Of a stretch of DNA of 64,000 nt, positions 44,084 through 52,603 are shown one piece after another. This DNA comes from VRUE01 sp963812335 (GTDB lineage: Bacteria > Actinomycetota > Thermoleophilia > Solirubrobacterales > 70-9): NCBI GenBank assembly GCA_963812335.1, contig CAWEUU010000004.1, positions 620,001 through 684,000 of the forward strand. The letters run 5' to 3'. A program made the translations under genes and the position numbers. Every line of letters begins with the position of its first letter. Position 1 is the first letter of the stretch. A model generated the notes under the pieces. It made no database searches and was not told where the DNA came from. It saw nothing but the letters and a program-made list of their open reading frames with translations.

Positions 44084-44102
44084 GTATCCTGCGCGGCCGG
44101 TC

Positions 44103-44840
44103 ATGCCCGAGGTCGCGATACCGCTATCCCTGCTCGCCGTAGTCGCGATCGTCGCCGGCGGCGCGACGGCACTGCGGCTGCACCACTCGCTGCCGACTGT
44201 GATCGCTTTCAGCGGCGGCATCGTCGTCGCCGTCGCCCTGCTCGAGGTGCTGCCGGAGGCGATCGAGAGCATCGGCGACGCCCACGACGCGGTGCCGTTG
44301 GTCGCGCTCGGATTCCTCGGCTTCTTCCTGCTCGAGCGGGTGCTGGTCCTGCATCACCGCGACGACCCGGAGGAGGCGCGCACGCACGGCCGAGTCGGGA
44401 TGCTCGGCGCGGCGGGGCTCTCGCTGCACACCTTCACCGACGGCGTCGGCATCGGCCTCGCCTTCAGCGTAAACGCGGAGACCGGCCTGCTGGTGCTGCT
44501 GGCGGTGGTCGGTCACGGCTTCGCCGATGGCCTCAACACGGTCAGCTTCGTACTCAGCCAGTCCGGCGACGCTTCGCGGGCGAAGCGCTGGCTGCGGGTC
44601 GACGCGCTCGCCCCCCTGGCCGGCGCCGCGGTCGGCTCGCTGGTCTCCGTCTCCGAGGTCACCCTCGGCTATTTCCTCGCGGTCTACGCCGGCTTCTTCC
44701 TCTACATGGGCGCCACCGATCTGCTCCCCGCCGCCCACGACCACGAGCACGATGGCGAGGGCTCGTGGCTAAGGGTCGCGCTGACGATCGCCGGCTTTGC
44801 CGGGATCTACGCGATCACGTTGATCGGTCACCCCGGCTGA
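44103..44840 (+). CDS. ZIP-family metal transporter
   Basis: A 245-residue protein with seven or eight helices. The ZIP metal-binding helices are visible as LSLHTFTDGVGIGLAF and VVGHGFADGLNTVSF, and a His/Asp-rich loop (HHRDDPEEARTHG) lies between helices 3 and 4, a usual metal-sensing region. A second His-rich segment (AAHDHEHDGEG) is near the C-terminus. It likely imports Zn or another divalent cation. It follows the M23 gene by 19 bases and its last 72 bases overlap the convergent gene at 44769. Confidence 0.82.
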   Translation: MPEVAIPLSLLAVVAIVAGGATALRLHHSLPTVIAFSGGIVVAVALLEVLPEAIESIGDAHDAVPLVALGFLGFFLLERVLVLHHRDDPEEARTHGRVGMLGAAGLSLHTFTDGVGIGLAFSVNAETGLLVLLAVVGHGFADGLNTVSFVLSQSGDASRAKRWLRVDALAPLAGAAVGSLVSVSEVTLGYFLAVYAGFFLYMGATDLLPAAHDHEHDGEGSWLRVALTIAGFAGIYAITLIGHPG

Positions 44841-45569
44841 GCCCGCACCCCCGACCAGCGCCAGCCCAACCGCCACCGGCACCGTCGCCGGCAACGTATC
44901 GAGCACGAAGAACGACAAGTCGAACCCCAGCCCCAGTAAAGCCACCAACCCCGCCCCAACCCACTGCCGACGGGCCGAAAAGAAGGGCCGGGCTCCTTCT
45001 TTCGGCCCGTCGGCGGGGACAGCCAGCAGACAGCCGGCGGTGGCGGCGGCGAAGGCGTCGCCGAAGCCCATCCGGGCGCTGCCGAATTCGAGCACCTGGA
45101 GGCGCGGCAGGCCGGCCGGGGCGGCGGCGTTGAGCACCCCGCTCGGGCCTTGCAGCAACTCCGCGGCGATCAGCACGGCGTCGATCGTCGCCATCGCGTA
45201 GATGCCGATGCGCAGCCAGCGAGCCGGGACGACGCAAACGAGCAGCCAGCCGAGCGCGACGCAGGAAAGGCCGGAGAGCAGCGCCGACGCAGTCTCCGCT
45301 GTGAGCGAGCCCTCGAACGCCCAGGCGACCGCGAAGAGGGGCGCCGCGAGCCAGGCCCAGGGTGGCGTCGTCCCATGCACGATCCAGCCGAGCGCAAAGG
45401 CGGCAAGCGGGGGGACGGCGAGCAGTGCCAGCCAGGTAAGCGCGTCCGCCGAGCCCGGCGCCGCCTCGACACCGAAGACGACGACGACGATCGACCCGGC
45501 CGGCGCCAGCGCCCACCAGGCGCTCCGCGGCATCCACCCGAACGGCCGCCGGTACCGCGGCAGCGCCAC
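44769..45569 (-). CDS. Multi-pass membrane protein, unknown
   Basis: A 266-residue protein with about seven hydrophobic helices and no recognised motif. Cytoplasmic loop residues 186-202 (ADGPKEGARPFFSARRQ) are encoded by a near-perfect palindrome at 44966-45014. The last about 25 residues are polar and lie antisense to the ZIP transporter, so the true stop region may have drifted. The start is GTG at 45569; the frame upstream, to 45621, would add a further hydrophobic helix (FAISIAALSLFQAALVAL) but has no standard start codon. Confidence 0.65.
   Translation of the reverse strand: MALPRYRRPFGWMPRSAWWALAPAGSIVVVVFGVEAAPGSADALTWLALLAVPPLAAFALGWIVHGTTPPWAWLAAPLFAVAWAFEGSLTAETASALLSGLSCVALGWLLVCVVPARWLRIGIYAMATIDAVLIAAELLQGPSGVLNAAAPAGLPRLQVLEFGSARMGFGDAFAAATAGCLLAVPADGPKEGARPFFSARRQWVGAGLVALLGLGFDLSFFVLDTLPATVPVAVGLALVGGAGSAGVTDQRDRVDPGKAGDRQRDP
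44966..45014. repeat. Near-perfect palindrome inside a membrane-protein gene
   Basis: Arms 44966-44986 and 44995-45014 are complementary over 20 bases with a single unpaired A, leaving an eight-base loop (GCCGGGCT). Outer arm ends read GCCGACGGGCCGAAA and TTTCGGCCCGTCGGC. The element is in frame and encodes a charged loop. Its sequence is not that of the elements at 25749 and 42238, so it may be a second family. Confidence 0.7.
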
Positions 45570-45621
45570 CAGCGCCGCCTGGAACAGGCTCAGCGCCGCT
45601 ATCGAGATCGCGAAGGGCGAT

Positions 45622-47208
45622 CTACTCCCACTCTATGGTCGCCGGGGGCTTGGAGGAAATGTCCAAGGCCACGCGGTTCACGTCCTCGATCTCATTGATG
45701 ATCCGGTTGGAGACGCGCTCCAACAGGTCGTAGGGCAGGCGGGCCCAGTCGGCGGTCATCGCGTCGTCGGAGGTGACGGCGCGGATCACGATCGGGTAGG
45801 CGTAGGTGCGGCCGTCGCCCTGCACGCCGACCGAGCGCACAACCGGCAGTACGCAGAAGGACTGCCAAAGCCGGCGGTAGAGCTCGGCGGCACGGATCTC
45901 CTCCTGCAGGATCGCGTCGGCGGCACGCAGGATGTCGAGCCGCTCCCTGTTGACCTCGCCGCCGACGATGCGGATGCCGAGGCCCGGTCCCGGAAAGGGT
46001 TGGCGCCAGACCATGCGCTCGGGCAGGCCGAGCTCGGCGCCGACAGCGCGCACCTCGTCCTTGAACAGCATCCGCAGCGGCTCGACCAGCTCGAACTCGA
46101 GATCCTCGGGCAGGCCGCCGACGTTGTGGTGCGACTTGATCGTGTCGGCGGCGTCGCTGCCGCCCGACTCGATCACGTCGGAGTAGAGCGTGCCCTGGAC
46201 CAGGTAGGTGGCGTCCTCGAGCTTCGCCGCCTCCTCCTCGAAGACGCGGATGAACTCGCCGCCGATGATCTTGCGCTTGCGCTCGGGCTCGTCGACCCCG
46301 GCCAGCTTGTCGAGGAAGCGCTGCTCGGCATCGACGTGGACCAGGGGAATGCCGAACTGCTCGAAGGCGGCGACGACCTGTTCGGCCTCGTTCAGGCGCA
46401 TCAGGCCGTGGTCGACGAAGACGCACGTCAGCTGGTCGCCGATCGCCCTGTGGACCAGCAGCGCGGCGACCGAGGAGTCGACGCCGCCGGAGAGCCCGCA
46501 GATCACCCGGCCCGCGCCGACCTGGGCGCGGATCGCGTCGAGCTGCTCGGCGATCACCGACTCGGCCGACCACTGCTCCTCGCATCCGGCGATCTCGCGC
46601 AGGAAGCGCGTCAGCACCTCGGTCCCATACGGGGTGTGGACGACCTCGGGGTGGAACTGGATCCCGTAGAGGCCGCGGTCGGGCGCCTCGCAGGCGGCGA
46701 CCGGCGAGGCTGGGGTCGATGCAAGCGCCTCGAAGCCCGGCGGCGGCTCGAAGACCGCGTCGCGGTGGCTCATCCAACAGGTCTGCTCCTCCGGCAGTCC
46801 ACCCAGGAGCTTGCCGCCGCCGCCCGTCAGGGTCAACTCGGCCCTGCCGAACTCGCCCGACTCGGCTCCTTCGACCTTCCCCCCCAGCTCCTTCACCATC
46901 GCCTGCATGCCGTAGCAGATCCCCAGCAGGGGAATTCCGAGGCCAAGCAGGTCGGTGGGAAATTCAGGGGCGCCCGGCTCGTAAACCGATGCCGGCCCCC
47001 CGGAGAGAACCAACGCCCTCGGCTTTCTCCCCTTGATCTTCTCGACAGAGGTCGTTGCGGGCAGCAGCTCGGAAAACACGCCGCATTCGCGTATACGCCG
47101 CGCAATCAGCTGCGAGTACTGCCCGCCGAAGTCGAGGACGAGCACCTCCTCGGAGGCCTGGGCCGGCGCCGCCTTGGCGCCGGCCTCAGTCGTCGGCGAC
47201 TCCAACAC
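45622..47208 (-). CDS. guaA: GMP synthase (glutamine-hydrolysing)
   Basis: A 528-residue enzyme. The class I glutaminase domain has Cys98 (GICYGMQAM) and FHPEVVHTPYG; the ATP pyrophosphatase P-loop is GLSGGVDSSVAALL; the C-terminal dimerisation domain ends KPPATIEWE, the universal GuaA terminus. It aminates XMP to GMP. Its start overlaps the end of the IMP dehydrogenase-like gene by 23 bases on the same strand. Confidence 0.96.
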   Translation of the reverse strand: MLESPTTEAGAKAAPAQASEEVLVLDFGGQYSQLIARRIRECGVFSELLPATTSVEKIKGRKPRALVLSGGPASVYEPGAPEFPTDLLGLGIPLLGICYGMQAMVKELGGKVEGAESGEFGRAELTLTGGGGKLLGGLPEEQTCWMSHRDAVFEPPPGFEALASTPASPVAACEAPDRGLYGIQFHPEVVHTPYGTEVLTRFLREIAGCEEQWSAESVIAEQLDAIRAQVGAGRVICGLSGGVDSSVAALLVHRAIGDQLTCVFVDHGLMRLNEAEQVVAAFEQFGIPLVHVDAEQRFLDKLAGVDEPERKRKIIGGEFIRVFEEEAAKLEDATYLVQGTLYSDVIESGGSDAADTIKSHHNVGGLPEDLEFELVEPLRMLFKDEVRAVGAELGLPERMVWRQPFPGPGLGIRIVGGEVNRERLDILRAADAILQEEIRAAELYRRLWQSFCVLPVVRSVGVQGDGRTYAYPIVIRAVTSDDAMTADWARLPYDLLERVSNRIINEIEDVNRVALDISSKPPATIEWE

Positions 47209-48391
47209 CGGCCGACACCGCGGCGCGTCCGTTCGAGCCCATGCCGACAGCCTGCTCGGTCTGCAGCTTCTTGCCCTCGCTCATCAGCGCCGGCGCGACC
47301 ATCACCTCGGCCCGCTGGAAGGAGCGGATGTCCTCGTAGCCGGTCGTCGCCATCGAGGTTTTCAGCGCCCCCATCAGGTTGAAGGTGCCGTCGTTCTCCT
47401 GGGCGGGGCCGAGCAGAATCTCCTCCATCGTCCCGTCCTGCTTGGTCGAGACGCGGGTGCCGCGCGGCAGCGAGGGATGGAACGTCGCCATCCCCCAGTG
47501 GAAGCCGCGCCCCGGCGCCTCCTTGGCACGGGCCAGCGGCGAGCCGACCATCACCGAATCGGCGCCAACGGCGATCGCCTTGGAAACGTCGCCGCCGGTC
47601 CGCATGCCGCCGTCAGCGATCACATTCACGTACTCGCCGGTCTCGAGCATGTGCTGCGAGCGGGCGGCGGCGACGTCGGCGATCGCAGTCGCCTGCGGCA
47701 CGCCGATCCCGAGCACGCCTCGGGTCGTGCACGCGGCGCCGGGACCGACCCCGACCAGCACGCCGACCGCGCCGGTGCGCATCAGGTGCAGGCCGGTCGA
47801 GTAGGAAGCGCAGCCGCCGACCACGGTAGGCACTGGAACTTCGGCGATGAACTCCTTCAGGTTGAGCGGCTCGACCGTGGTTGAGACGTGTTCGGCCGAG
47901 ATCACCGTGCCCTGGATGACGAGGATGTCGATCCCCGCCTCGACCGCGATCTCGTAGTGCTCGCGGACCTTCTGCGGAGTCAGCGAACCGCAGGCGACGG
48001 CGCCCCGCTCCTTGATCTCGGCGATCCGCCGCCCGATCAGCTCGGGCTTGACCGGCTGGTTGTAGATCTCCTGCATCAGCCGGGTCGCCTCGTGCTTGGG
48101 AGCGGCGGCGATCTTCTCCAGCTGCTCCTCGGCGTTCTCGAAGCGGGTCCAGATCCCCTCCAGGTTGAGCACCCCGAGTCCGCCCAGCTGGTTGACGAGA
48201 ACCGCCGTATCGGGGCTGACCACGCCGTCCATCGCCGAAGCGACCAGCGGTAGCTCGAAGCGGTAGGGACCGAGGTCCCAGCTGATGTCTATGTCGTCGG
48301 GATCGCGGGTGCGACGCGACGGAACGATCGCGATGTCATCGAATCCGTAGGCGCGCCGTCCCTTCTTTCCTCGACCGATATCGATCTCCAA
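47186..48391 (-). CDS. GuaB-type IMP dehydrogenase paralogue without CBS domains (GuaB3-like)
   Basis: A 401-residue TIM-barrel protein. The catalytic-loop cysteine is Cys221 (GPGAACTTR) and the IMP-binding loop ADGGMRTGGDVSKA is present. It is shorter than GuaB (about 490-500) because no CBS pair is inserted after about residue 90. Actinobacteria commonly carry a full GuaB and a smaller GuaB3 of this type. The motif TFNLMGALKTSMATTGY replaces the usual Arg-Tyr flap region, so activity may differ. Coupling to guaA supports a role in guanine nucleotide metabolism. Confidence 0.87.
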   Translation of the reverse strand: MEIDIGRGKKGRRAYGFDDIAIVPSRRTRDPDDIDISWDLGPYRFELPLVASAMDGVVSPDTAVLVNQLGGLGVLNLEGIWTRFENAEEQLEKIAAAPKHEATRLMQEIYNQPVKPELIGRRIAEIKERGAVACGSLTPQKVREHYEIAVEAGIDILVIQGTVISAEHVSTTVEPLNLKEFIAEVPVPTVVGGCASYSTGLHLMRTGAVGVLVGVGPGAACTTRGVLGIGVPQATAIADVAAARSQHMLETGEYVNVIADGGMRTGGDVSKAIAVGADSVMVGSPLARAKEAPGRGFHWGMATFHPSLPRGTRVSTKQDGTMEEILLGPAQENDGTFNLMGALKTSMATTGYEDIRSFQRAEVMVAPALMSEGKKLQTEQAVGMGSNGRAAVSAGVGVADD

Positions 48392-48429
48392 ATCGATCCT
48401 CCAGGAAGTGGGGGCGTTGAACAGCCAGC

Positions 48430-49386
48430 CTACACTTCCGCGTGGACCTCCAGATCCAACACCTCGACCTCGTCGAGCAAGCGCTCGACCCGGCGGCGGT
48501 CGACGGTGCCGGCGCCGAAGTGCTGGGTCGACTCGGCGCCGCAGGCGACTCCGTGGGCGAGGCAGTCGGCGGGCTCGCGATCGTCGTAGAGCGCCGCCGC
48601 GTAGCCGGCGAGGAAGGCGTCACCGGAGCCGACCGTCGAGACCGCCTCCAACGGCTTGGTGCGGACCTCGAGCACGCGCCGCTCAGCGCCCTGCCCGACC
48701 ACGGCGACGCAGCCGTCGGGCCGCGTGATCGCCGCTTCGCCGGCGCCGAGCCGGACCAGCTCCGAGAGCCCGTGGACGAAGTCGTCGTGGTCGCCGAACT
48801 CCTGGCCGACCAGCTCCTCGGCCTCGCGCTCGTTGGGAGTGACGATGGAGGCGCCGGCGCGCAGCCCGGCCAGCATCGGCTCGCCCTCGGCGTCGAGGAT
48901 CGTCGTCACGCCGCACTCGCGCAGGTCGCCGATCAGGCGCGCGTAGAGCTCATCGCCCGCCCCGGGCGGAAGGGTGCCGGCGATCACGCAGAGCTTCGCC
49001 CCGTCGGCGAGGTAGCGCAGCCGATCGACCAGGCGCTCGACCTCCTCGGGGCTGACCGCGGGACCACGCTCGTTGATCTCGGTCTGCTCGCCGGAGGTCG
49101 GGTCGACAACCGACATGTTGATCCGCGTCTCGCCGGCGATCCAGGTGAAGTCGGTGAGGATCGCCTCGCTGCGCAGCTGCTCGAGCACGCGGTTTCCGGT
49201 CGGCCCGCCGGCGAAGCCGGCGGCAATCACCGGCCGCCCCAACAGGCGCAGGGCGCGGGCGACATTGATCCCCTTGCCGCCGGCGACGGTTCGGCTCTCG
49301 ACCGCACGATGGCGACGGCCGAGGCGGAAGTTGGGCACCGCCACCGTGCGGTCGATCGCAGCGTTGAGGGTTACGGTCAGAATCAT
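48430..49386 (-). CDS. PfkB-family sugar kinase (1-phosphofructokinase-like)
   Basis: A 318-residue ribokinase-fold enzyme. The opening MILTVTLNAAIDRTVAVPNF and GGKGINVARALRLLG match the FruK/LacC/PfkB-2 subgroup, and the C-terminal GSGDAFLAGYAAAL carries the catalytic aspartate. Likely substrates are fructose-1-phosphate or tagatose-6-phosphate; no PTS or fructose genes are nearby to decide. The start overlaps the D,D-carboxypeptidase stop by four bases. Confidence 0.85.
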   Translation of the reverse strand: MILTVTLNAAIDRTVAVPNFRLGRRHRAVESRTVAGGKGINVARALRLLGRPVIAAGFAGGPTGNRVLEQLRSEAILTDFTWIAGETRINMSVVDPTSGEQTEINERGPAVSPEEVERLVDRLRYLADGAKLCVIAGTLPPGAGDELYARLIGDLRECGVTTILDAEGEPMLAGLRAGASIVTPNEREAEELVGQEFGDHDDFVHGLSELVRLGAGEAAITRPDGCVAVVGQGAERRVLEVRTKPLEAVSTVGSGDAFLAGYAAALYDDREPADCLAHGVACGAESTQHFGAGTVDRRRVERLLDEVEVLDLEVHAEV

Positions 49387-50561
49387 CGCCTTGGGCGCCT
49401 CCTGAAGAGAACTGCTGCGATCAGTATCGCGAACAGAGCCAAGCCGAGCCAGAGCGCGTTGTCGGCGACGAAGCTGCGCAGGCGCTCGAGTGCCGTCGCC
49501 TCGGGTACGGCACGACCGGCCCGCAGGGGCACCGAAGCAGCCCTGCGGCCGTCCACGAAGGCGGTCGCACGGCCCAGCCTGGTACCGCGGCGCAGCGGGC
49601 CCTCGACCTCCGCCGGCGCGCTGATCCGAAGCCTGAGCCGCTGGTCGCGCCGCACGCCGACAGCCACGGTGCGCGCCGCGCGCAGCGGCAACTCGCCGCC
49701 GGCGTAGCGGATGGAGGCCTCGGCGAGCGCCCGTCCGGCGCGGATCGGCACCCGCTTGCGGTACTTGGAAAAGCCGTACTCGAGCAACCGCGCGGTCTCG
49801 GCGTCGCGTTCGCTCTCGGTCCAGGTGCCGAGCACGGCCGAGATCAGCTCGACCCCCTTGCGCCTGCCGGACCCGACGAGGACGTAGTCGGCGTCAAAGG
49901 TATGGCCTGTCTTGACCCCGGTCGCCCAGGGCACGGCGAGCAGAAAGTCGTTGATCGTCTCGATCTCCCGCGGCGGCCGCAGGCTGCGCAGCTCGGCGCT
50001 GCGCGAGCCGGCGATCTCGGCGAAGTTGGGGTCGCGCAGCAGCCGCCGCGTCAGCGCGGTCAGATCGAGCGCGCTCGAGTAATTGCCCGCCTGGTCGAGG
50101 CCGACCGGGTTTGCGTAGTGGGTGTCCGGCAGCCCCAGGGCTGCCGCCCTTCGGTTCATCTGCCGCACGAAGGCCTTCTCCGACCCCGCCGCGGCCAGCG
50201 CCAGGTCATAGGCCGCGTCGTTCCCGCTGCGCAGAATCAGCCCGTAGAGAAGATCGCGCACGCTGGCCCTCTCGCCGGCCGGAACTTCGAGCAAGGACTC
50301 CCCCGGAATCGCTGCGTAAGGCGCGACCCGAACCCGCTTTTGCAGCGGCAGCTCGCGCATCGCGACGTAGGCGGTCATCAGCTTCGTCGTGCTGGCGATC
50401 GGCAGCCGGCGCGCCCCGGCGTGCGAGGCGAGCACGTCGCCGGAACGGGCGTCGATCACCGCCCAGGCGCGGGCTTCGAGCTGCGGCGGCTCGGCGCCGG
50501 CAGCGGCCGGCACCGCGAGCAGCGCTGCGCCGAGCAGCGCGCCGAGGAGGCGTGCCCTCAC
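49383..50561 (-). CDS. D-alanyl-D-alanine carboxypeptidase (DacF/PBP5-like)
   Basis: A 392-residue penicillin-binding protein of class C low-molecular-weight type. Signal peptide ends near residue 22; Ser57-Thr-Thr-Lys60 is the SxxK motif, Ser112-Gly-Asn114 the SxN motif and Lys217-Thr-Gly219 the KTG motif. A C-terminal helix (about 368-386) anchors it in the membrane. It removes the terminal D-alanine from peptidoglycan stem peptides. The start lies in the LysM gene's 3' end with a four-base overlap. Confidence 0.93.
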   Translation of the reverse strand: MRARLLGALLGAALLAVPAAAGAEPPQLEARAWAVIDARSGDVLASHAGARRLPIASTTKLMTAYVAMRELPLQKRVRVAPYAAIPGESLLEVPAGERASVRDLLYGLILRSGNDAAYDLALAAAGSEKAFVRQMNRRAAALGLPDTHYANPVGLDQAGNYSSALDLTALTRRLLRDPNFAEIAGSRSAELRSLRPPREIETINDFLLAVPWATGVKTGHTFDADYVLVGSGRRKGVELISAVLGTWTESERDAETARLLEYGFSKYRKRVPIRAGRALAEASIRYAGGELPLRAARTVAVGVRRDQRLRLRISAPAEVEGPLRRGTRLGRATAFVDGRRAASVPLRAGRAVPEATALERLRSFVADNALWLGLALFAILIAAVLFRRRPRR

Positions 50562-50884
50562 CGCAGCTTCAGCTTTTCGCCGGCGATCAGGATCTGCGGG
50601 TCGACGCCCGGGTTGAGCCGTTCGATGCGGCCGACAGGAACACCGGTCTTGCCCGAGATCGCGTTCAGTGTGTCGCCGCTCTGCACTTCGTAGGACTTCG
50701 GCGTGCGCTCGTTCCCACCACCCTGCTTCGTCTGGCTCGCCGAGTTGGAGCCACCGGAGGGACGTGCGCCGTCGTCGCCGCTACCGCTGCCGCCGAGCGT
50801 CGTCGTGATCAGGGCGACCACGACGACGAAGCCGCAGAGAACCGCGGCGGCGGCGAGAAATCTGGCGGGTGCTCTGGAGCTCAG
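50558..50884 (-). CDS. LysM-domain protein with N-terminal membrane anchor
   Basis: About 108 residues when started at a CTG at 50884, which overlaps the HU stop as CTGA. The predicted N-terminus (SSRAPARFLAAAAVLCGFVVVVALITT) is a complete signal anchor, then a Gly/Ser linker and a C-terminal LysM repeat (SYEVQSGDTLNAISGKTGVP to IAGEKLKLR). The first standard start, GTG at 50821, would cut the anchor in half. It probably tethers to peptidoglycan outside the cell. It belongs with the adjacent D,D-carboxypeptidase. Confidence 0.7.
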   Translation of the reverse strand: MSSRAPARFLAAAAVLCGFVVVVALITTTLGGSGSGDDGARPSGGSNSASQTKQGGGNERTPKSYEVQSGDTLNAISGKTGVPVGRIERLNPGVDPQILIAGEKLKLR

Positions 50885-51159
50885 CCCTTGACCTTGGACT
50901 TCAGCGCCGAGCCGGCGGAGAAGCGGGGGACCTTGCCACCCGGGATCGTGATCCTTTCGCCCGTGCGCGGATTGACGCCCTGGCGTGGGCCGCGCTCGGC
51001 GACGTGGAATTTGCCGAAACCGGTGAAGCTGACCTCACCGCCGCCGCTCAGCGTGTCGGTGATCGCATCGAGCACGGCGTCGACCGCGTCGCTCGCCGCT
51101 TTCTTGCTGCCCATGCGCTCGTCAGCTGCCAGTTGGTCCAAAAACTCAGCCTTGGTCAC
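50881..51159 (-). CDS. hup: HU-family DNA-binding protein
   Basis: A 92-residue histone-like protein of normal length: MTKAEFLDQLAADERMGSKKAA, GEVSFTGFGKFHVAERGPRQGVNPRTGE and the end ITIPGGKVPRFSAGSALKSKV. It lacks the long Lys/Ala tail of mycobacterial HupB, so it is a plain HU. It binds and bends DNA. GTG start at 51159; the gene appears to head the hup-LysM-dacF-pfkB run. Confidence 0.94.
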   Translation of the reverse strand: MTKAEFLDQLAADERMGSKKAASDAVDAVLDAITDTLSGGGEVSFTGFGKFHVAERGPRQGVNPRTGERITIPGGKVPRFSAGSALKSKVKG

Positions 51160-51247
51160 GTCGTTGCTCCTCCGTCGGGTCGATCAGGTCGGCCGGCAAT
51201 CTAACAGCGCAAACGGCGTAAGGGCACGCCTGGAGCCAGCCGAGCGC

Positions 51248-52603
51248 TCAGGCGCCGCTGACGCTGATCTCCCCGATCAGCAGCGGCGGCGTGCTGACCG
51301 AGCCGCCAAACGGCACCCAGCGGGCCTCCGAGCCCGCCGCGCGCACCGCGCGCAGCATCGAGACGAGGTCGCCGGCGATCGTGAACTCGCGCAGCGGCTC
51401 GGCCGGCTCGCCGCCGCGGATCGCCCTCCCTGAGGCGCCGACCGAGAAGACGCCGGTGACCGGGTTGACGCCGGAGTGCAGTCCGGCGACGTCGGTGACG
51501 AGGACGCCGTCGCCGGCCTCGTCGAGCAGGTCGGTGAGGCTCTGCGCGCCGGTCGCGACGACCAGGTTCGAGGCCGAGACCCCGGGCGGAGAGCGGTAGC
51601 CGGAGCGGCCGGCGTTGCCGGTCGAGGCGGCGTCGCCGCGGCGCGCGGTGTAGGCGTCGTAGAGGAAGCTGCGCAGGCGGCTGCCCTCGATCAGCACCGT
51701 ACGCCGGCGCGGGGTCCCCTCGGCGTCGAAGGGAGAGGCGTCGAAGCCGGCCGGGTCGAGGCCGTCGTCGTGCAGGACGAAGGCCTCGCCCGCGACCTCC
51801 TCGCCGAGCCGCTCGGCCAGCGGCGAGCGGCCGCGCTGCACCGAGTCGGCACCGAGCGCCTCGCCGAGCAAGCCGACGAAGCTGGCGGCGACGGTCGGGT
51901 CGAGCACCACCGGGCAGCTGCGCGAGGGCGGCTTCGAGGAGCCGATCATCTCGGTAGCGCGGGCGGCGCCCTCACGACCGATCGCGTCCGGATCGAGCCC
52001 GGCGGGCCCCCGGGCGAGGCCGAAGCCGAGTCCGGTCTCGCGGCCGGCGTCGCCCTCGGCCAGGGCCTGCAGGTACGCGTAGCAGCTGGTCGTCTCGTAC
52101 TCCCCACCGGCGACCCCGGAGGCGGCGATCGCGACCCGCTCGGCGCTGTCGAAGTAGACCGCCTGCTCGACCGCGACCAGCCGTGCATCGGCCGCGAGGG
52201 CGCTGCGCTCTACCGCCAGCGCCAGCTCGGCTATCCGGGCGGGCGACCACTCGCCCTGGGTGGGATCGCTCAAGCCGTCCAGCGGCGGCGGCACGCCGGT
52301 GTCCACGCCGGGGGCAGCGAACTCATCCTCGTCGGCGACCCGCGCCGCCTCGACCGCGCGGGCGGCGATCGCGCCCGCGCCGGCGACGGAGAGCTCGGTG
52401 CCGAAGCCGTAGCCGACCCGGCCGCCGATCCAGACCCGCAGGCCGAGCCCGCGCTGGGTCGCCGCGGTCAGGCTCTCGACCTCGCCGCCGTGGACCCGGA
52501 CCTCGCGCGTCTCGGCCTCGGTGGCGTAGGCCTCGGCCGCATCGGCGCCGGCGGCGCCGGCTCGCTCGACCGCGGCGGCGGCGTGCTCGGCGAGCGCGCT
52601 CAA
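51248..52603 (-). CDS. TldE/PmbA-family protein
   Basis: A 451-residue member of the TldD/PmbA superfamily that lacks the metal-binding HExxxH, as TldE proteins do, and ends LIGEISVSGA. Conserved pieces include GLGLRVWIGGRVGYGF and LIEGSRLRSFLYDAYTARR. With TldD it forms a heterodimeric metalloprotease chamber that degrades unfolded peptides or matures some RiPP leaders. It overlaps tldD by four bases. Confidence 0.9.
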   Translation of the reverse strand: MSALAEHAAAAVERAGAAGADAAEAYATEAETREVRVHGGEVESLTAATQRGLGLRVWIGGRVGYGFGTELSVAGAGAIAARAVEAARVADEDEFAAPGVDTGVPPPLDGLSDPTQGEWSPARIAELALAVERSALAADARLVAVEQAVYFDSAERVAIAASGVAGGEYETTSCYAYLQALAEGDAGRETGLGFGLARGPAGLDPDAIGREGAARATEMIGSSKPPSRSCPVVLDPTVAASFVGLLGEALGADSVQRGRSPLAERLGEEVAGEAFVLHDDGLDPAGFDASPFDAEGTPRRRTVLIEGSRLRSFLYDAYTARRGDAASTGNAGRSGYRSPPGVSASNLVVATGAQSLTDLLDEAGDGVLVTDVAGLHSGVNPVTGVFSVGASGRAIRGGEPAEPLREFTIAGDLVSMLRAVRAAGSEARWVPFGGSVSTPPLLIGEISVSGA

